Part shown: positions 36,859 to 46,503 of the stretch, one piece after another
Layout: each line of letters starts with the position of its first letter
Numbering within the stretch: position 1 is the first letter of the stretch
NCBI RefSeq assembly: GCF_003820355.1
Contig: NZ_RPOK01000002.1
Span: 186,001 to 250,000 of the forward strand
Length of the DNA stretch: 64,000 bases
Origin: Paralteromonas sediminis
GTDB lineage: Bacteria; Pseudomonadota; Gammaproteobacteria; Enterobacterales; Alteromonadaceae
Reading direction: 5' to 3'
Made by a program: the position numbers and the translations under genes
Notes under the pieces: generated by a model
The model's database searches: none
The model's input: the letters and a program-made list of their open reading frames with translations, nothing else
What the model was told of the DNA's origin: nothing

Positions 36859-38001
36859 ATGTCAAAACGCGATTATTATGAAGTTCTAGGTGTTGATAAA
36901 GGCGCTGCTGAACGAGATATAAAAAAGGCGTATAAAAAACTCGCCATGAAATATCACCCTGACCGTACCCAGGGCGATAAAGCTTTGGAAGAAAAGTTTA
37001 AAGAGATCCAAGAAGCTTATGAAGTTTTGACCGATTCGCAAAAGCGCGCGGCCTATGATCAGTATGGGCATGCTGGTGTCGACCCTAATCGTAGTGGTTT
37101 CGGTGGTGGCGGTGCTGGTGCTGACTTTGGTGACATCTTCGGTGATGTATTTGGCGACATATTTGGTGGCGGTGGTCGTGGTGGCCGTCAGTCCCGAGCA
37201 CGTCAGGGGGCAGACCTTCGGTATAACTTAGAGCTTACCCTCGAAGAAGCAGTACGCGGTAAAGACGTAGAAATTCGTGTGCCCACGCTGGTGGGCTGTG
37301 ACGTTTGTGACGGTTCTGGTGCCAAAAAGGGGACGAAACCGACAACCTGTCCAACCTGTCATGGCAATGGTCAGGTTCAAATGCGACAGGGATTTTTTGC
37401 CGTTCAGCAAACCTGTCCAACGTGTTCGGGTAGAGGGAAAATTATCAGTGATCCCTGTAATGCCTGTCATGGCCAGGGCCGTGTAGAAAAGACTAAAACT
37501 TTGTCTGTTAAGGTGCCGGCGGGTGTTGATACTGGAGACAGAATTCGGCTGTCTGGTGAAGGTGAAGCGGGCGAAAACGGTGCACCTCCTGGCGATTTGT
37601 ACGTACAAGTGCACGTGCGTGAGCACAAAATATTTACACGAGATGGCAGCAATTTGTATTGTGAAGTACCACTTAGCTTTACTGCAGCGGCATTGGGTGG
37701 TGAACTGGATGTACCTACACTTGACGGTAAAGTAAAGCTGAAGATCAATCCGGAGACGCAAACTGGGCGCATGTTCCGCTTACGTGGGAAAGGTGTGAAG
37801 TCGGTCCGTGGTGGTGCGGTTGGCGATTTAATGTGTAAAGTAGTCGTTGAAACCCCCGTCAATCTGTCGTCTAAGCAAAAAGCATTACTGGAGGAATTCC
37901 AGGCTTCAATGGGCGAGGGCAAGCAGGCAGCCAAACACAGGCCAAAAGAGCACGGCTTTTTTGATGGCGTGAAAAAGTTCTTTGACGATTGGACGAACTA
38001 A
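36859..38001 (+). CDS. dnaJ: Chaperone protein DnaJ (Hsp40)
   Basis: A 380-residue type I J-protein. I use the ATG at 36859 ([12 protein letters not shown]), with TTAGGA upstream; the longer frame to 36820 is non-homologous. The J domain has YHPD (His-Pro-Asp at about 33-35). A Gly/Phe-rich linker (about 75-110) follows, then four zinc motifs ([32 protein letters not shown]). The C-terminal domains have the expected [12 protein letters not shown]. The protein stimulates DnaK ATPase. Confidence 0.98.
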   Translation: MSKRDYYEVLGVDKGAAERDIKKAYKKLAMKYHPDRTQGDKALEEKFKEIQEAYEVLTDSQKRAAYDQYGHAGVDPNRSGFGGGGAGADFGDIFGDVFGDIFGGGGRGGRQSRARQGADLRYNLELTLEEAVRGKDVEIRVPTLVGCDVCDGSGAKKGTKPTTCPTCHGNGQVQMRQGFFAVQQTCPTCSGRGKIISDPCNACHGQGRVEKTKTLSVKVPAGVDTGDRIRLSGEGEAGENGAPPGDLYVQVHVREHKIFTRDGSNLYCEVPLSFTAAALGGELDVPTLDGKVKLKINPETQTGRMFRLRGKGVKSVRGGAVGDLMCKVVVETPVNLSSKQKALLEEFQASMGEGKQAAKHRPKEHGFFDGVKKFFDDWTN

Positions 38002-38020
38002 TGTAACGATTAGCCGTATT

Positions 38021-38053
38021 AAAAGCCGTAGAAATAGAAAACTACGGCTTTTT
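38021..38053 (+). terminator. Intrinsic terminator after dnaJ
   Basis: AAAAGCCGTAG (38021-38031) pairs with CTACGGCTTTT (38042-38052), loop AAATAGAAAA, followed by T-run. Confidence 0.9.
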
Positions 38054-38102
38054 TGTTTGTATAAGAATTAAAAACGTTTTATTGACAAAACACAGGTGTG
38101 AA

Positions 38103-38588
38103 ATGAAAAAAATGTTTAAAGTGGCGTTATTGTCAGCTGCATTGGTGGTTCCTGCCGCGGGTGTAAGTCTGCATGTTCACGCACAGGAAGCAACGTCAGA
38201 GAAACAGGCTGGGAATGTCATCACGTTTCGCCAGTCTCTATTTCAGCTTATTCGTTCGAATATGGGGCCTTTAGGTGCCATGGCCCGCGGCCAAATGCCT
38301 TTTGATGAAGCTGTGATGGCAAAAAACGCAGAGCGACTTACACAGCTCGCTGCTATGGTGCCAGATTATATGGCTGTTGATACAACAAAGTTTAATGATG
38401 GCAGCGACGCAAAAGCTGACATTTGGCAAAACAGGGATGACTTTAATAAAAAAGCACAGGCGCTGTATGATGCATCTGCTGGGCTCCTAGCCACAGTCGA
38501 GGCAAAAGATACAGACAGTTATCGCAAGGCGATAGGGGCGGTTGGTGCAAGCTGTAAAGCGTGCCACGACGATTACAAAGCCGACTGA
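38103..38588 (+). CDS. Cytochrome c'
   Basis: A 161-residue exported haem protein. I chose the ATG at 38103 (MKKMFKVALL), seven codons into the open frame, because AGGTG lies just upstream. The signal peptide ends near HVHAQE. It is a four-helix bundle type: ITFRQSLFQLIRSNMGPLGAMARGQMPFD is the first helix region, and the C-terminal haem motif is CKACHDDYK. Cytochromes c' bind NO or CO at a five-coordinate haem; physiological role here is unknown. Confidence 0.9.
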   Translation: MKKMFKVALLSAALVVPAAGVSLHVHAQEATSEKQAGNVITFRQSLFQLIRSNMGPLGAMARGQMPFDEAVMAKNAERLTQLAAMVPDYMAVDTTKFNDGSDAKADIWQNRDDFNKKAQALYDASAGLLATVEAKDTDSYRKAIGAVGASCKACHDDYKAD

Positions 38589-38593
38589 TTATG

Positions 38594-38620
38594 TAAAAGG
38601 CAGCGTCGAGCTGCTTTTTT
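38594..38620 (+). terminator. Intrinsic terminator after cytochrome c'
   Basis: AAAAGGCAGC, loop GTCGA, GCTGCTTTTTTTTT; a stem of about nine pairs including one G-U, with a long T-run. Confidence 0.88.
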
Positions 38621-38722
38621 TTTACATAGACATGCTCTGTAACACTTTTTTCAGACAAATTTCTCAGGGTACGTTATCTTCGTTCAACCCTCATGAACAA
38701 TCAAATAAAGGTAAAATACCCT

Positions 38723-40618
38723 ATGCGAATCGCAATGCTTTCGCTGGCTGTTACGCTCGCGCTTGCAGGATGTAGCCGTCCAGCAGATGAATCCACAGTA
38801 TCTAACGCTAACACCGAAACGCCTTCTGTTTCCCAAGAATCAGCAATTACTCAAAAAGAGATCAAAGCTGAAACCGCTAGATTAAACGCATGGTTTGAGG
38901 AGAAATACGAAGCAGAAGTACTTGAAAGCCCAATTACGTTGACCTTACTTGGACGTTCAGAGCGTCAGGGTGAAATAGACAGTTTTGGCAACGAGGCGCT
39001 TGATCGCACGCTGGAAAGAAGCCGCACAAACCTGGCTGAACTGAAAGCAAATTTTGATTACAACAAACTATCCGAAGACGCCAAGATATCTTATGACATC
39101 TGGGTATACGGTGCGGAGCAAGCAGAAGCTGCAGACAAATTCAGGGGCAATGGTTATGTCTTTGAACAAATGCAAGCACTGCACAGCTTTTTCCCTCAGC
39201 TCTTAATCACCTATCACAAAGTTAATACAGAACAAGATTTACTTAATTATCTATCACGGGTGTCAGCCGTTGGGACAGCTATTGACGAGTTGATAGCACA
39301 ATCCAAACAAGCCGCTGAACAGGGTGTGAGACCTCCTTACTTTGCATTTGATGCTGTTATTGAAGGTGCCCAAGGTATCATAACAGGCGCACCTTTTGAC
39401 AAGGGTGATGACAGCGCGCTTTGGGCCGATGCTAAAGGTAAAGTAGCCGCGCTAGTTGAGAACGGTGCGCTGAATAAGGAAAAAGCAGATGAACTGCTTG
39501 AGCAAATTAGAACGGCTTACATTAATGACTTTAAACCGGCCTACGAGCGACTCATCACTTGGCAAAAAGAAGATAGCGTCAATGCGAGTCGCGAAGCAAA
39601 AGGCGTTTCATCGCTCCCTGATGGCATCGACTACTACAACGAGCGATTAGCGAACCAGACAACTACATCAATGACCGCAGATGAAGTGCATCAGCTCGGA
39701 TTGTCTGAGGTTGCTCGATTGCGTGCCGAAATGGAAAAAGTGCAGGCAGAGTTTGGCTTTGATGGCACACTGCAAGAGTTTTTGACATTCCTGCGTGATA
39801 CAAAAGACGATGAGCGTTTATATTATCCCGACACGGATGAAGGGCGTCAGGGCTATATTGACGACGCTACCGCTGCTATCGATAAGATAAAGGCACAGCT
39901 ACCTAATTATTTCGGTATTTTACCGAAAGCAGATATGGAAGTGAGACGGGTAGAGGCATTTCGCGAGCAACCCGGCGCAGCACAGCATTACTCGGCGCCT
40001 GCGCTAGACGGGTCTAGACCAGGTATATATTACGCACATCTTTCTGATATGACAGCCATGCCCAAACGTGAATTGGAAGTGATCGCCTATCACGAAGGCT
40101 TGCCTGGCCACCATATGCAGATAGCGATAGCCCAGGAACTGGAGTCTGTACCTACTTTTAGAACTCAGCAGTTTTATGTGGCTTATGTAGAAGGCTGGGC
40201 GCTTTATTCGGAATGGCTAGCTAAGCAAATGCCAGGGACATTCCAAGATCCACTTTCTGAATTTGGACGCTTGGGCTCTGAAATTTGGCGTGCTGTAAGA
40301 TTAGTTGTCGATACTGGGTTACATGCAAAAGGTTGGACAGAACAGCAAGCTATCGATTACTTCAAAGAGAATTCAGCCATTACTCATGAACAGGCTGTGT
40401 CTGAAATTCGCCGTTATCTGGTATTACCGGGTCAGGCAACGGGTTATAAAGTGGGCATGATAAAAATCCAGCAAATGCGTGCCGACGCAGAAAAAGCGTT
40501 AGGTGATAAATTTGACGTAAAAGGGTTCCATGACACCCTGTTAGGTGGTGGTGCTATGCCCTTATCAATCTTAGAACGAAGAGTAAACGATTGGGTTGAG
40601 CAGGTTAAATCTGCCTAG
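38723..40618 (+). CDS. DUF885 family lipoprotein (putative zinc peptidase-like)
   Basis: A 631-residue exported protein. I use the ATG at 38723 (MRIAMLSLAV), with AAAGGT upstream; the ATG at 38693 adds ten charged residues and has no ribosome binding site. The lipobox LALAGC gives a lipidated Cys at about residue 16. The DUF885 domain covers nearly all of the rest. AYHEGLPGHHMQIA has the HExxxHH-type metal motif of the family, with YVEGWALYSEW downstream supplying a possible further ligand. Related proteins are annotated as M3/M32-like peptidases, but the substrate is not known. It is alone between two terminators. Confidence 0.85.
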   Translation: MRIAMLSLAVTLALAGCSRPADESTVSNANTETPSVSQESAITQKEIKAETARLNAWFEEKYEAEVLESPITLTLLGRSERQGEIDSFGNEALDRTLERSRTNLAELKANFDYNKLSEDAKISYDIWVYGAEQAEAADKFRGNGYVFEQMQALHSFFPQLLITYHKVNTEQDLLNYLSRVSAVGTAIDELIAQSKQAAEQGVRPPYFAFDAVIEGAQGIITGAPFDKGDDSALWADAKGKVAALVENGALNKEKADELLEQIRTAYINDFKPAYERLITWQKEDSVNASREAKGVSSLPDGIDYYNERLANQTTTSMTADEVHQLGLSEVARLRAEMEKVQAEFGFDGTLQEFLTFLRDTKDDERLYYPDTDEGRQGYIDDATAAIDKIKAQLPNYFGILPKADMEVRRVEAFREQPGAAQHYSAPALDGSRPGIYYAHLSDMTAMPKRELEVIAYHEGLPGHHMQIAIAQELESVPTFRTQQFYVAYVEGWALYSEWLAKQMPGTFQDPLSEFGRLGSEIWRAVRLVVDTGLHAKGWTEQQAIDYFKENSAITHEQAVSEIRRYLVLPGQATGYKVGMIKIQQMRADAEKALGDKFDVKGFHDTLLGGGAMPLSILERRVNDWVEQVKSA

Positions 40619-40641
40619 TCGCCCTTATAAAGTTCTATCTT

Positions 40642-40670
40642 ATAAAAGCCCACTGTATGTGGGCTTTTAT
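40642..40670 (+). terminator. Intrinsic terminator after the DUF885 gene
   Basis: ATAAAAGCCCAC (40642-40653), loop TGTAT, GTGGGCTTTTAT (40659-40670). The near-symmetric A and T flanks make it potentially bidirectional. Confidence 0.88.
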
Positions 40671-40760
40671 TTGCGTCAAATAGTTAGGTTTGTGTCGTTT
40701 TTGCAATCCCATTAGAATGGTTTCAATAATAGTGATTTGTGTAGTGTGGTAACAACATCA

Positions 40761-42644
40761 ATGACAAGTGACGCTTCTGGGCAACCCATTCCAGTGAAGG
40801 TATTATCTTCTTTGTTAGTGTCTGCGATAGACGCGGCGGGGCAGGATAGCGTTAATGCCTGTATTAATGCGCAGTCAGGTTTATCTTTTGCCGAGTTTTC
40901 TAAGAGAGAACACAACACCGATGCCATTAATGCACTCTTGCAAGCTCTGAGTGATACAACGCAAATCCCGCTTTTTTCTTTTGAAATGGGGTGGGCGCTT
41001 TCTCCGCGCAGTTTTGGCTCATATGGCAGGGCATTGTATTCCAGCCCATCCTGGACGACATGGTGTCGAACGGCAGTGAAGTTTGCTGACCACATTGGTC
41101 TTCCTTCTGGCGCATTGAGTGTGGGGAAATCTCATGACAAAGCGGCACTTCAATTCCATGGCCTGAATTTCGAGGCGCATCAATTAGACTTGTTTTACAC
41201 TGGCGCATTATTGCGGCTGTATTTACTTTCTAGCGAATCCAATCAGCAAGCCAGCGTGCACATTCGTAACGACGTCATCCCTATTGTTAATGAAAGCTTT
41301 GGCCTCAGCTGTACGGCCACCAGTAACAGTTGTCTGATATTGTCATTTACAGGCTCGGCTGGCCTGCCCAGATTGGCAAATGCAAAGGTACACGCTGTTT
41401 TTGTGCGGGATATGTCTCAGTTAGGCAGTGAGGAAGAGCCTCATCCACTGGCCTTTCATGTACAAAGGCTGATTGAATCTCAGGCTAACCTTCATCATGT
41501 CAATCAATCATGGGTCGCTGAAAAGTTGAATATGAGTGAGCGTAACCTACTCAGAAAGCTTAAAAGCGCCAATATCTCTTTTAGAGATCTCTTTAATCGG
41601 GTTCGTAGCAAACGTTCGTTGGATTTGTTATTTAGCGGTATGTCTATTGGCGAAATAGGCAATGCCCTTGGTTATTCAGAGCGTGCAACTTTTGAGCGGG
41701 CGTTCAAAACCTGGCAGGGGATCACGCCCGTCGCTATGCAATCGCGATTTGCCAGTTTGGCCGCTGAACACAAAATCGATAACCTGATCACTGCAGAGTC
41801 CATTCCGGCACCACCGACCATGTTGCCAAAACTTGTCAGCCTTATTGGAGACGATGATTTCCATATTGATGAATTGGTAGCACTAGTAGAGTCGGACCCT
41901 GTGATCACCTCTAAGGTCCTCACTATTGCTAACAGTGCACTTTATGGGTACTCAGGCATTGCGTCAGTTAAGCAGGCTATTCTTACTGTTCTGGGTGTAC
42001 AAAAGCTGCAAGCAATTGTCATCACCATTTTGAGCACAGACGTGTTTTCTGATCTGCCAAGTCACTTTCCTTATGACCGATTTTGGTTTAGGTCGTTGGC
42101 GGCAGCACAGATAAGTGCTGAACTTGCGGACATTGCAGGCATTAAGAGTGATCAAAAATTTACAATTTATATTGCTGCTTTGTTACATAATATCGGCCAT
42201 CTGGGACTCGCTTATTGTTTGTCAGAAGGCTTTGAAGAATTAATGCATGAAGATATGGATTCATTGTCCTGGCGTGAACAAATTAACTTGCAACGTTTGA
42301 GGCTGGGTATTCACAGCGTGCAAGTCACAGAGGTTTTATTAAACCTGTGGGCGTTTCCATCCGATATAGTGAAGGTTTTGAGAGAAAGTGGTATTTGTTC
42401 TGATTTTCTGAACGCCGACACCAACAAGGCACCGAGCATACTTCATCAAACACTAAAATTGGTTGAAATAGCGGAGCAATGTTGGAAAGACGAGTCTGCG
42501 ACAAAAGACCAAGTTAGTGTATATATAGCATCTGAACTTTCAGATGGCGACCAGAAAACGCAAATATTTGAACCACTTAGTGATAAACTTGTCGCAATAT
42601 GTAGTGCATTGTGGGAACATGCCGGCACATTGGTATTAAAGTAG
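40761..42644 (+). CDS. AraC-family regulator fused to a C-terminal HDOD domain
   Basis: A protein of about 627 residues; I use the ATG at 40761, but the TTG (40737) and GTG (40746) in the same frame are possible. Residues 1 to about 210 look like an AraC N-terminal ligand-binding domain of the Arabinose_bd type (EMGWALSPRSFGSYGRALYSS, LLRLYLLSSE). A HTH_18 region follows at about 230-330 (VAEKLNMSERNLLRKLKSA, GMSIGEIGNALGYSERATFERAFKTWQG). An HDOD domain spans about 345-550 (IPAPPTMLPKLVSLI, ESDPVITSKVLTIANSALYG, AALLHNIGHLGLAYCL), which lacks the full HD-GYP motif. HDOD proteins often act in signalling. The combination is unusual. The ribosome binding site is weak. Confidence 0.82.
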   Translation: MTSDASGQPIPVKVLSSLLVSAIDAAGQDSVNACINAQSGLSFAEFSKREHNTDAINALLQALSDTTQIPLFSFEMGWALSPRSFGSYGRALYSSPSWTTWCRTAVKFADHIGLPSGALSVGKSHDKAALQFHGLNFEAHQLDLFYTGALLRLYLLSSESNQQASVHIRNDVIPIVNESFGLSCTATSNSCLILSFTGSAGLPRLANAKVHAVFVRDMSQLGSEEEPHPLAFHVQRLIESQANLHHVNQSWVAEKLNMSERNLLRKLKSANISFRDLFNRVRSKRSLDLLFSGMSIGEIGNALGYSERATFERAFKTWQGITPVAMQSRFASLAAEHKIDNLITAESIPAPPTMLPKLVSLIGDDDFHIDELVALVESDPVITSKVLTIANSALYGYSGIASVKQAILTVLGVQKLQAIVITILSTDVFSDLPSHFPYDRFWFRSLAAAQISAELADIAGIKSDQKFTIYIAALLHNIGHLGLAYCLSEGFEELMHEDMDSLSWREQINLQRLRLGIHSVQVTEVLLNLWAFPSDIVKVLRESGICSDFLNADTNKAPSILHQTLKLVEIAEQCWKDESATKDQVSVYIASELSDGDQKTQIFEPLSDKLVAICSALWEHAGTLVLK

Positions 42645-42732
42645 ATACCTAATTTTTGTTGAAATTGTCGGAATTTGCCATATTCAGCGGTTTTGCCGAG
42701 TAGTATCCTTTGCAGCATGAATAGGAGTATTG

Positions 42733-43551
42733 GTGATTGTGGTCATGTTAAGAGTATTATTGTTATCACTTAGTATTGTTTGTGGAACTGCACAAGCAAG
42801 TTTGATGATGTCATCACCTACAGGCGCTGGACCGCTTGATAACGCTATCCCCGATTTTGGTGGCGCTGTGATTGATATTGTTTGGGATACAGGTGACAGA
42901 TTTAACGCTTTCCTTGGTGCGGATGCACTTATGAAGCGTGAAACCGTCACAACAGATTCAGAAACGGGTTTGGCGTCAGAAGAAATTGGCTCTTACTTGT
43001 TCAACCCTGAATTATTCTCGTCTTCTTTGATCGGTGGTATTGCCAAACTGGCGATCCGCTTGTCCTTGTACGATGGTGACAACGCTACAATGGAGGGTGT
43101 TGACAGTATCGAAGGTCAGTTTCAGGCAAACGAAAACTTTTTGGGTGTGAATGGTGCCAATTTAGGTAACTTCTCAACGGTTGAAACGGTGACGTTTACG
43201 CAAAAAGGTGAAGAGATTGTAGACACACCAGAGGGCATGACAGGCTTTTTAGGTGGGCATACTGGCGTAGGTTGGTTTTTTACAGAGGATTCATCCTTGC
43301 TTGAGACGGTTTTTAAAGGAATCGAAGAGACAGGTTCACTGCAAATGACGTTTGACGTCGACAAAGTAACTCATGACAAAGTGAAAAACTTAGAGCAAAA
43401 AAATTACGTGTCTTTTGGCGAGCCTAACAAGCGTCCAGTGATTGAACCAAAGCCTGACATTCCGACAAAGGTTAATGCACCTGCAGCTTTGATCTTGATG
43501 TTGTTGATTGCAATGGGCTGGATTGTAAAAACGCGCAAAAGCGTAGCGTAA
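42733..43551 (+). CDS. Exported protein with a PEP-CTERM-like sorting tail
   Basis: About 272 residues. I start it at the GTG 42733, five bases after AGGAG; TTG 42730 and ATG 42745 are alternatives. The signal peptide (LRVLLLSLSIVCGTAQAS) is followed by a domain I do not recognise, rich in Gly, Asp and Thr with likely beta strands (GGAVIDIVWDTGDRFNAFLGAD, FLGGHTGVGWFF). The tail is VNAPAALILMLLIAMGWIVKTRKSVA-like: a short N-A-P motif, a hydrophobic helix and a basic end, as in Alteromonadales PEP-CTERM proteins. These are thought to be sorted by exosortase and linked to exopolysaccharide. An alginate cluster follows directly. Confidence 0.7.
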   Translation: MIVVMLRVLLLSLSIVCGTAQASLMMSSPTGAGPLDNAIPDFGGAVIDIVWDTGDRFNAFLGADALMKRETVTTDSETGLASEEIGSYLFNPELFSSSLIGGIAKLAIRLSLYDGDNATMEGVDSIEGQFQANENFLGVNGANLGNFSTVETVTFTQKGEEIVDTPEGMTGFLGGHTGVGWFFTEDSSLLETVFKGIEETGSLQMTFDVDKVTHDKVKNLEQKNYVSFGEPNKRPVIEPKPDIPTKVNAPAALILMLLIAMGWIVKTRKSVA

Positions 43552-43574
43552 TAACAAGATAACCGATGGAATAC

Positions 43575-43605
43575 AAAGCACCGCCTATGCGGTGCTTTTT
43601 TTTGT
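43575..43605 (+). terminator. Intrinsic terminator before the alginate cluster
   Basis: AAAGCACCGC (43575-43584), loop CTAT, GCGGTGCTTT (43589-43598), followed by a run of T. Confidence 0.92.
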
Positions 43606-43680
43606 TCAACAATCTCTGGAGAACTTCTTGATATCGTGAAATACTTGCTAAATCAGATAGTAAGAAAGTGTTTTCTGAAT

Positions 43681-45000
43681 ATGGCAAGAATAAGTATCAT
43701 GGGGTTGGGGTATGTTGGTGCTGTGTGCTGTGCATGTCAGGCTAACGACGGTCATCAGGTTATCGGTGTCGATATCAACGAGCAAAAGAATAAGCTGATA
43801 GCCTCAGGTAAAGCGCCAATAGTAGAAGCACAATTAGATGCTTTGCTCACTAGGGCGGTGACACAGGGTACATTAACCACATCTTCTGATACACAAAAAG
43901 CCGTCTTACACTCAGATATATCGTTTGTGTGCGTTGGCACACCGAGCGATAAAAACGGAGGCTTAGATCTCACCTACATAGAGCGTGTTTGTGAAGATAT
44001 TGGGTCAGCACTCAAAGAAAAATCTGAATTCCATGTTGTGGTTATCCGAAGTACTGTTTTGCCGGGCACAGTGATGGGGGTAGTAAAACCCATACTGGAA
44101 GAAATGTCAGGTAAACAAGCCGGCGTGGATTTTGGCGTGGCAACCAACCCAGAATTTCTTCGCGAAGGCACGGCCGTAGAAGACTACAGAAATCCACCTA
44201 TGACGGTAATTGGGTGTCTGGACGAACGTTCTGAGTCAGTACTGAAAGACCTCTATGCTGACTTGCCCTGTAAACTGATTTCCATGTCAATTGAGTCTGC
44301 CGAGTTAATTAAATACAGTTGCAATGCATGGCATGCAACCAAAGTGGCTTTTGCCAATGAAATCGGCAGTCTTGCGAAAGCATTCGATGTCGATGGCAGA
44401 GACGTGATGAACGTATTGTGCGAAGACAAAGTACTAAACCTCTCGTCTTACTACATGCGGCCCGCCTTTGCTTTTGGCGGTTCATGCTTGCCTAAAGACC
44501 TAAGGGCACTTGACCATTCTGCTCGCAGCAGACATATTCAGTTGCCTCTTGTGCACGCTGTGCTGGAAAGTAATAGGAAACACATCTACAAGGCGTTTAG
44601 CCTGATAAACAAGATAGGTAAAACCCGAATAGGCTTACTAGGACTCAGCTTCAAAGCGGGTACCGATGATTTAAGAGAGAGCCCATTGGTTGAGTTGGCG
44701 AGTATCCTTACCGGTAAGGGGTATGACCTTCAGATATATGATCCTAACTTAACGTCAGTACCTGAAAAAATGCAGCAAGATGATTCTTTCTCGCGTCACG
44801 TACCTTTTCCTTATTTGCTGCGATTGCTTAATAATAACGTTGAGCAGGTATTGAACTTTGCTGACTTGGTGATAATTGGTAACCCTGAACCTGAATTTAT
44901 CGAAATAGTGAAGCATTTGCCTGATGATAAGGAAGTGCTTGATCTGGTTGGTGTGATGAAAGGCAGAAGCGAAGGTAATCAGCACGGTATTTGTTGGTAA
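43681..45000 (+). CDS. algD: GDP-mannose 6-dehydrogenase AlgD
   Basis: A 439-residue enzyme that oxidises GDP-mannose to GDP-mannuronate, the committed precursor of alginate. I use the ATG at 43681 (MARISIMGLGYVGAV) to match the family start; a GTG 45 bases upstream adds 15 residues. Seen: the Rossmann loop GLGYVGAVC, ICVGTPSD-like FVCVGTPSDKNG, NPEFLREGTAV and nucleophile Cys269 in FAFGGSCLPKDLRAL (Cys268 in P. aeruginosa). The C-terminal domain has GLLGLSFKAGTDDLRESP. It opens the alginate operon, seven bases before alg8. Confidence 0.95.
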   Translation: MARISIMGLGYVGAVCCACQANDGHQVIGVDINEQKNKLIASGKAPIVEAQLDALLTRAVTQGTLTTSSDTQKAVLHSDISFVCVGTPSDKNGGLDLTYIERVCEDIGSALKEKSEFHVVVIRSTVLPGTVMGVVKPILEEMSGKQAGVDFGVATNPEFLREGTAVEDYRNPPMTVIGCLDERSESVLKDLYADLPCKLISMSIESAELIKYSCNAWHATKVAFANEIGSLAKAFDVDGRDVMNVLCEDKVLNLSSYYMRPAFAFGGSCLPKDLRALDHSARSRHIQLPLVHAVLESNRKHIYKAFSLINKIGKTRIGLLGLSFKAGTDDLRESPLVELASILTGKGYDLQIYDPNLTSVPEKMQQDDSFSRHVPFPYLLRLLNNNVEQVLNFADLVIIGNPEPEFIEIVKHLPDDKEVLDLVGVMKGRSEGNQHGICW

Positions 45001-45006
45001 ACGCGT

Positions 45007-46479
45007 ATGCTGAATCGGTTGATGACATTCTGTGGTTGGCTACTCTGGTTTAGTGTAGTAGGGATACTATTTCTTGCTGTTCCAGAAGGCACTTTTGATG
45101 AAAACAGTCCTAATTATCTGTTTATCATAGGCGCCTTGGGTATTTGGCGCTATGGCGTTGGGATAATGCATTACATTCGCGGTATGATATTTATCTATTT
45201 TATCTTTCCGCACCAGCGTAAGTGGGCACATAAAGCCGTAAAGCGCGTTCCTCCCTCACATATCTACCTTATGGTGACCAGTTTTAGAATAGATGCCATG
45301 ACCACGGCCAAAGTTTATAAGTCTGTCATCCGAGAAGCGATTGAGTGCGGCTACCCTGCCACGGTTGTAGCGTCTATTGTGGAGATGAGTGATGAGATTC
45401 TGGTTAACACCTTGTGGGAGGCCTTTTCGCCACCTCCGCATGTAGCGTTGAAAATCGTACGTATTCCAGGAACAGGCAAGCGTGATGGTCTAGCAAATGG
45501 CTTTCGATGCATAGCAAAAGACCTTCCTGACGAAACTGCCTTGGTTGCTGTTATAGATGGTGATACTGAGTTGCAACCTGGGGTCATACCAAAATGTGCC
45601 CCTTACTTTTCGCTGTATCCCAATGTGGGAGCACTGACAACCAATGAAAAATGTCATGTGTTGGGTTCCTATTTGATGAGCCAGTGGCATCAATTGCGCT
45701 TTGCGCAGCGGCACGTCAATATGAGTAGTATGGGGTTAGCAAAGCGCGTATTAACCCTTACAGGGCGTATGTCAGTGTTCAGGGCTGCAGTTGTTACGCA
45801 AACCGAGTTCATCCAAGATGTCGAAAATGATCATTTGGAACACTGGCGTTTAGGCACTTTCAAGTTCCTCACCGGTGATGACAAATCAAGCTGGTTTTCG
45901 TTAATGAAGCGCGGTTGGGATACCTATTATGTGCCTGATGCGCTGATCAATACCTGGGAGCATCCACCCGATAAGAACTTTTTACGCGCAGCCAGACAAT
46001 TAACGTTTCGCTGGTCAGGTAATTCTCTTAGACAAAATTTTCGTGCCACTAGGCTAGGGCTGCGGCGGCTGGGATTGCTAACCTATTATGTTTTATGGGA
46101 TCAGCGAATTTCCATGTGGACAAGTTTGGTTGGGTTGGCTGCTGCCATTGTAGGTGGGTTAAAATATGATATTTTCTTCTTGATCATGTATCTGCTGTGG
46201 GTGGCGTTGACGCGTTCTTTAGTCGCGATTTTACTACGCCTATCAGGGCATAACGTGGGGCCCTTGTATCCTGCATTACTGTATTTTAATCAAATATTTA
46301 CCGCTCTGATGAAAGTCTATGTGACATTTCGTTTAGACAGGCAAAGCTGGACAAGACAAAAAACCGCTAGCAAAAAGAGTGATGATACCTTTCAGAGGTA
46401 CTTCAACGTAATTTCAACCAGGCTTATGACATTTGGCGCATTTTGCCTGTTTTTCGCATTCATTTTGCGACTTGTTTGA
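45007..46479 (+). CDS. alg8: Alginate polymerase catalytic subunit Alg8
   Basis: A 490-residue inner-membrane GT2-type glycosyltransferase that polymerises mannuronate and pushes the chain across the membrane. N-terminal helices occur at about 7-28 and 35-65. The catalytic region has [21 protein letters not shown] (the DGD metal/UDP-type site), [12 protein letters not shown] (catalytic Asp region) and [11 protein letters not shown], standing in for the QxxRW motif. Further helices (about 365-425 and 465-488) complete the channel. Length matches P. aeruginosa Alg8 (494). It is known to need Alg44 and c-di-GMP. Confidence 0.93.
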   Translation: MLNRLMTFCGWLLWFSVVGILFLAVPEGTFDENSPNYLFIIGALGIWRYGVGIMHYIRGMIFIYFIFPHQRKWAHKAVKRVPPSHIYLMVTSFRIDAMTTAKVYKSVIREAIECGYPATVVASIVEMSDEILVNTLWEAFSPPPHVALKIVRIPGTGKRDGLANGFRCIAKDLPDETALVAVIDGDTELQPGVIPKCAPYFSLYPNVGALTTNEKCHVLGSYLMSQWHQLRFAQRHVNMSSMGLAKRVLTLTGRMSVFRAAVVTQTEFIQDVENDHLEHWRLGTFKFLTGDDKSSWFSLMKRGWDTYYVPDALINTWEHPPDKNFLRAARQLTFRWSGNSLRQNFRATRLGLRRLGLLTYYVLWDQRISMWTSLVGLAAAIVGGLKYDIFFLIMYLLWVALTRSLVAILLRLSGHNVGPLYPALLYFNQIFTALMKVYVTFRLDRQSWTRQKTASKKSDDTFQRYFNVISTRLMTFGAFCLFFAFILRLV

Positions 46480-46503
46480 ATATAAAAATAAGGTGACAAG
46501 TTA

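Noticed and set aside
37081-37200. Gly-rich repeat-like DNA that might be a mobile or simple repeat
   Set aside because: It encodes the Gly/Phe linker of DnaJ and is explained by the protein.
37228-37761. Long minus-strand open frame inside dnaJ
   Set aside because: It is antisense to a conserved gene, has low-complexity Thr/Arg-rich translation and no homology that I can recognise.
43621-43680. AlgU/RpoE-type promoter before algD, suggested by GAACTT at 43621-43626
   Set aside because: No TCTGA-like -10 is found 16-17 bases downstream; the only TCAGA is about 26 bases away. The motif may be chance or lie in a ribosome binding region.
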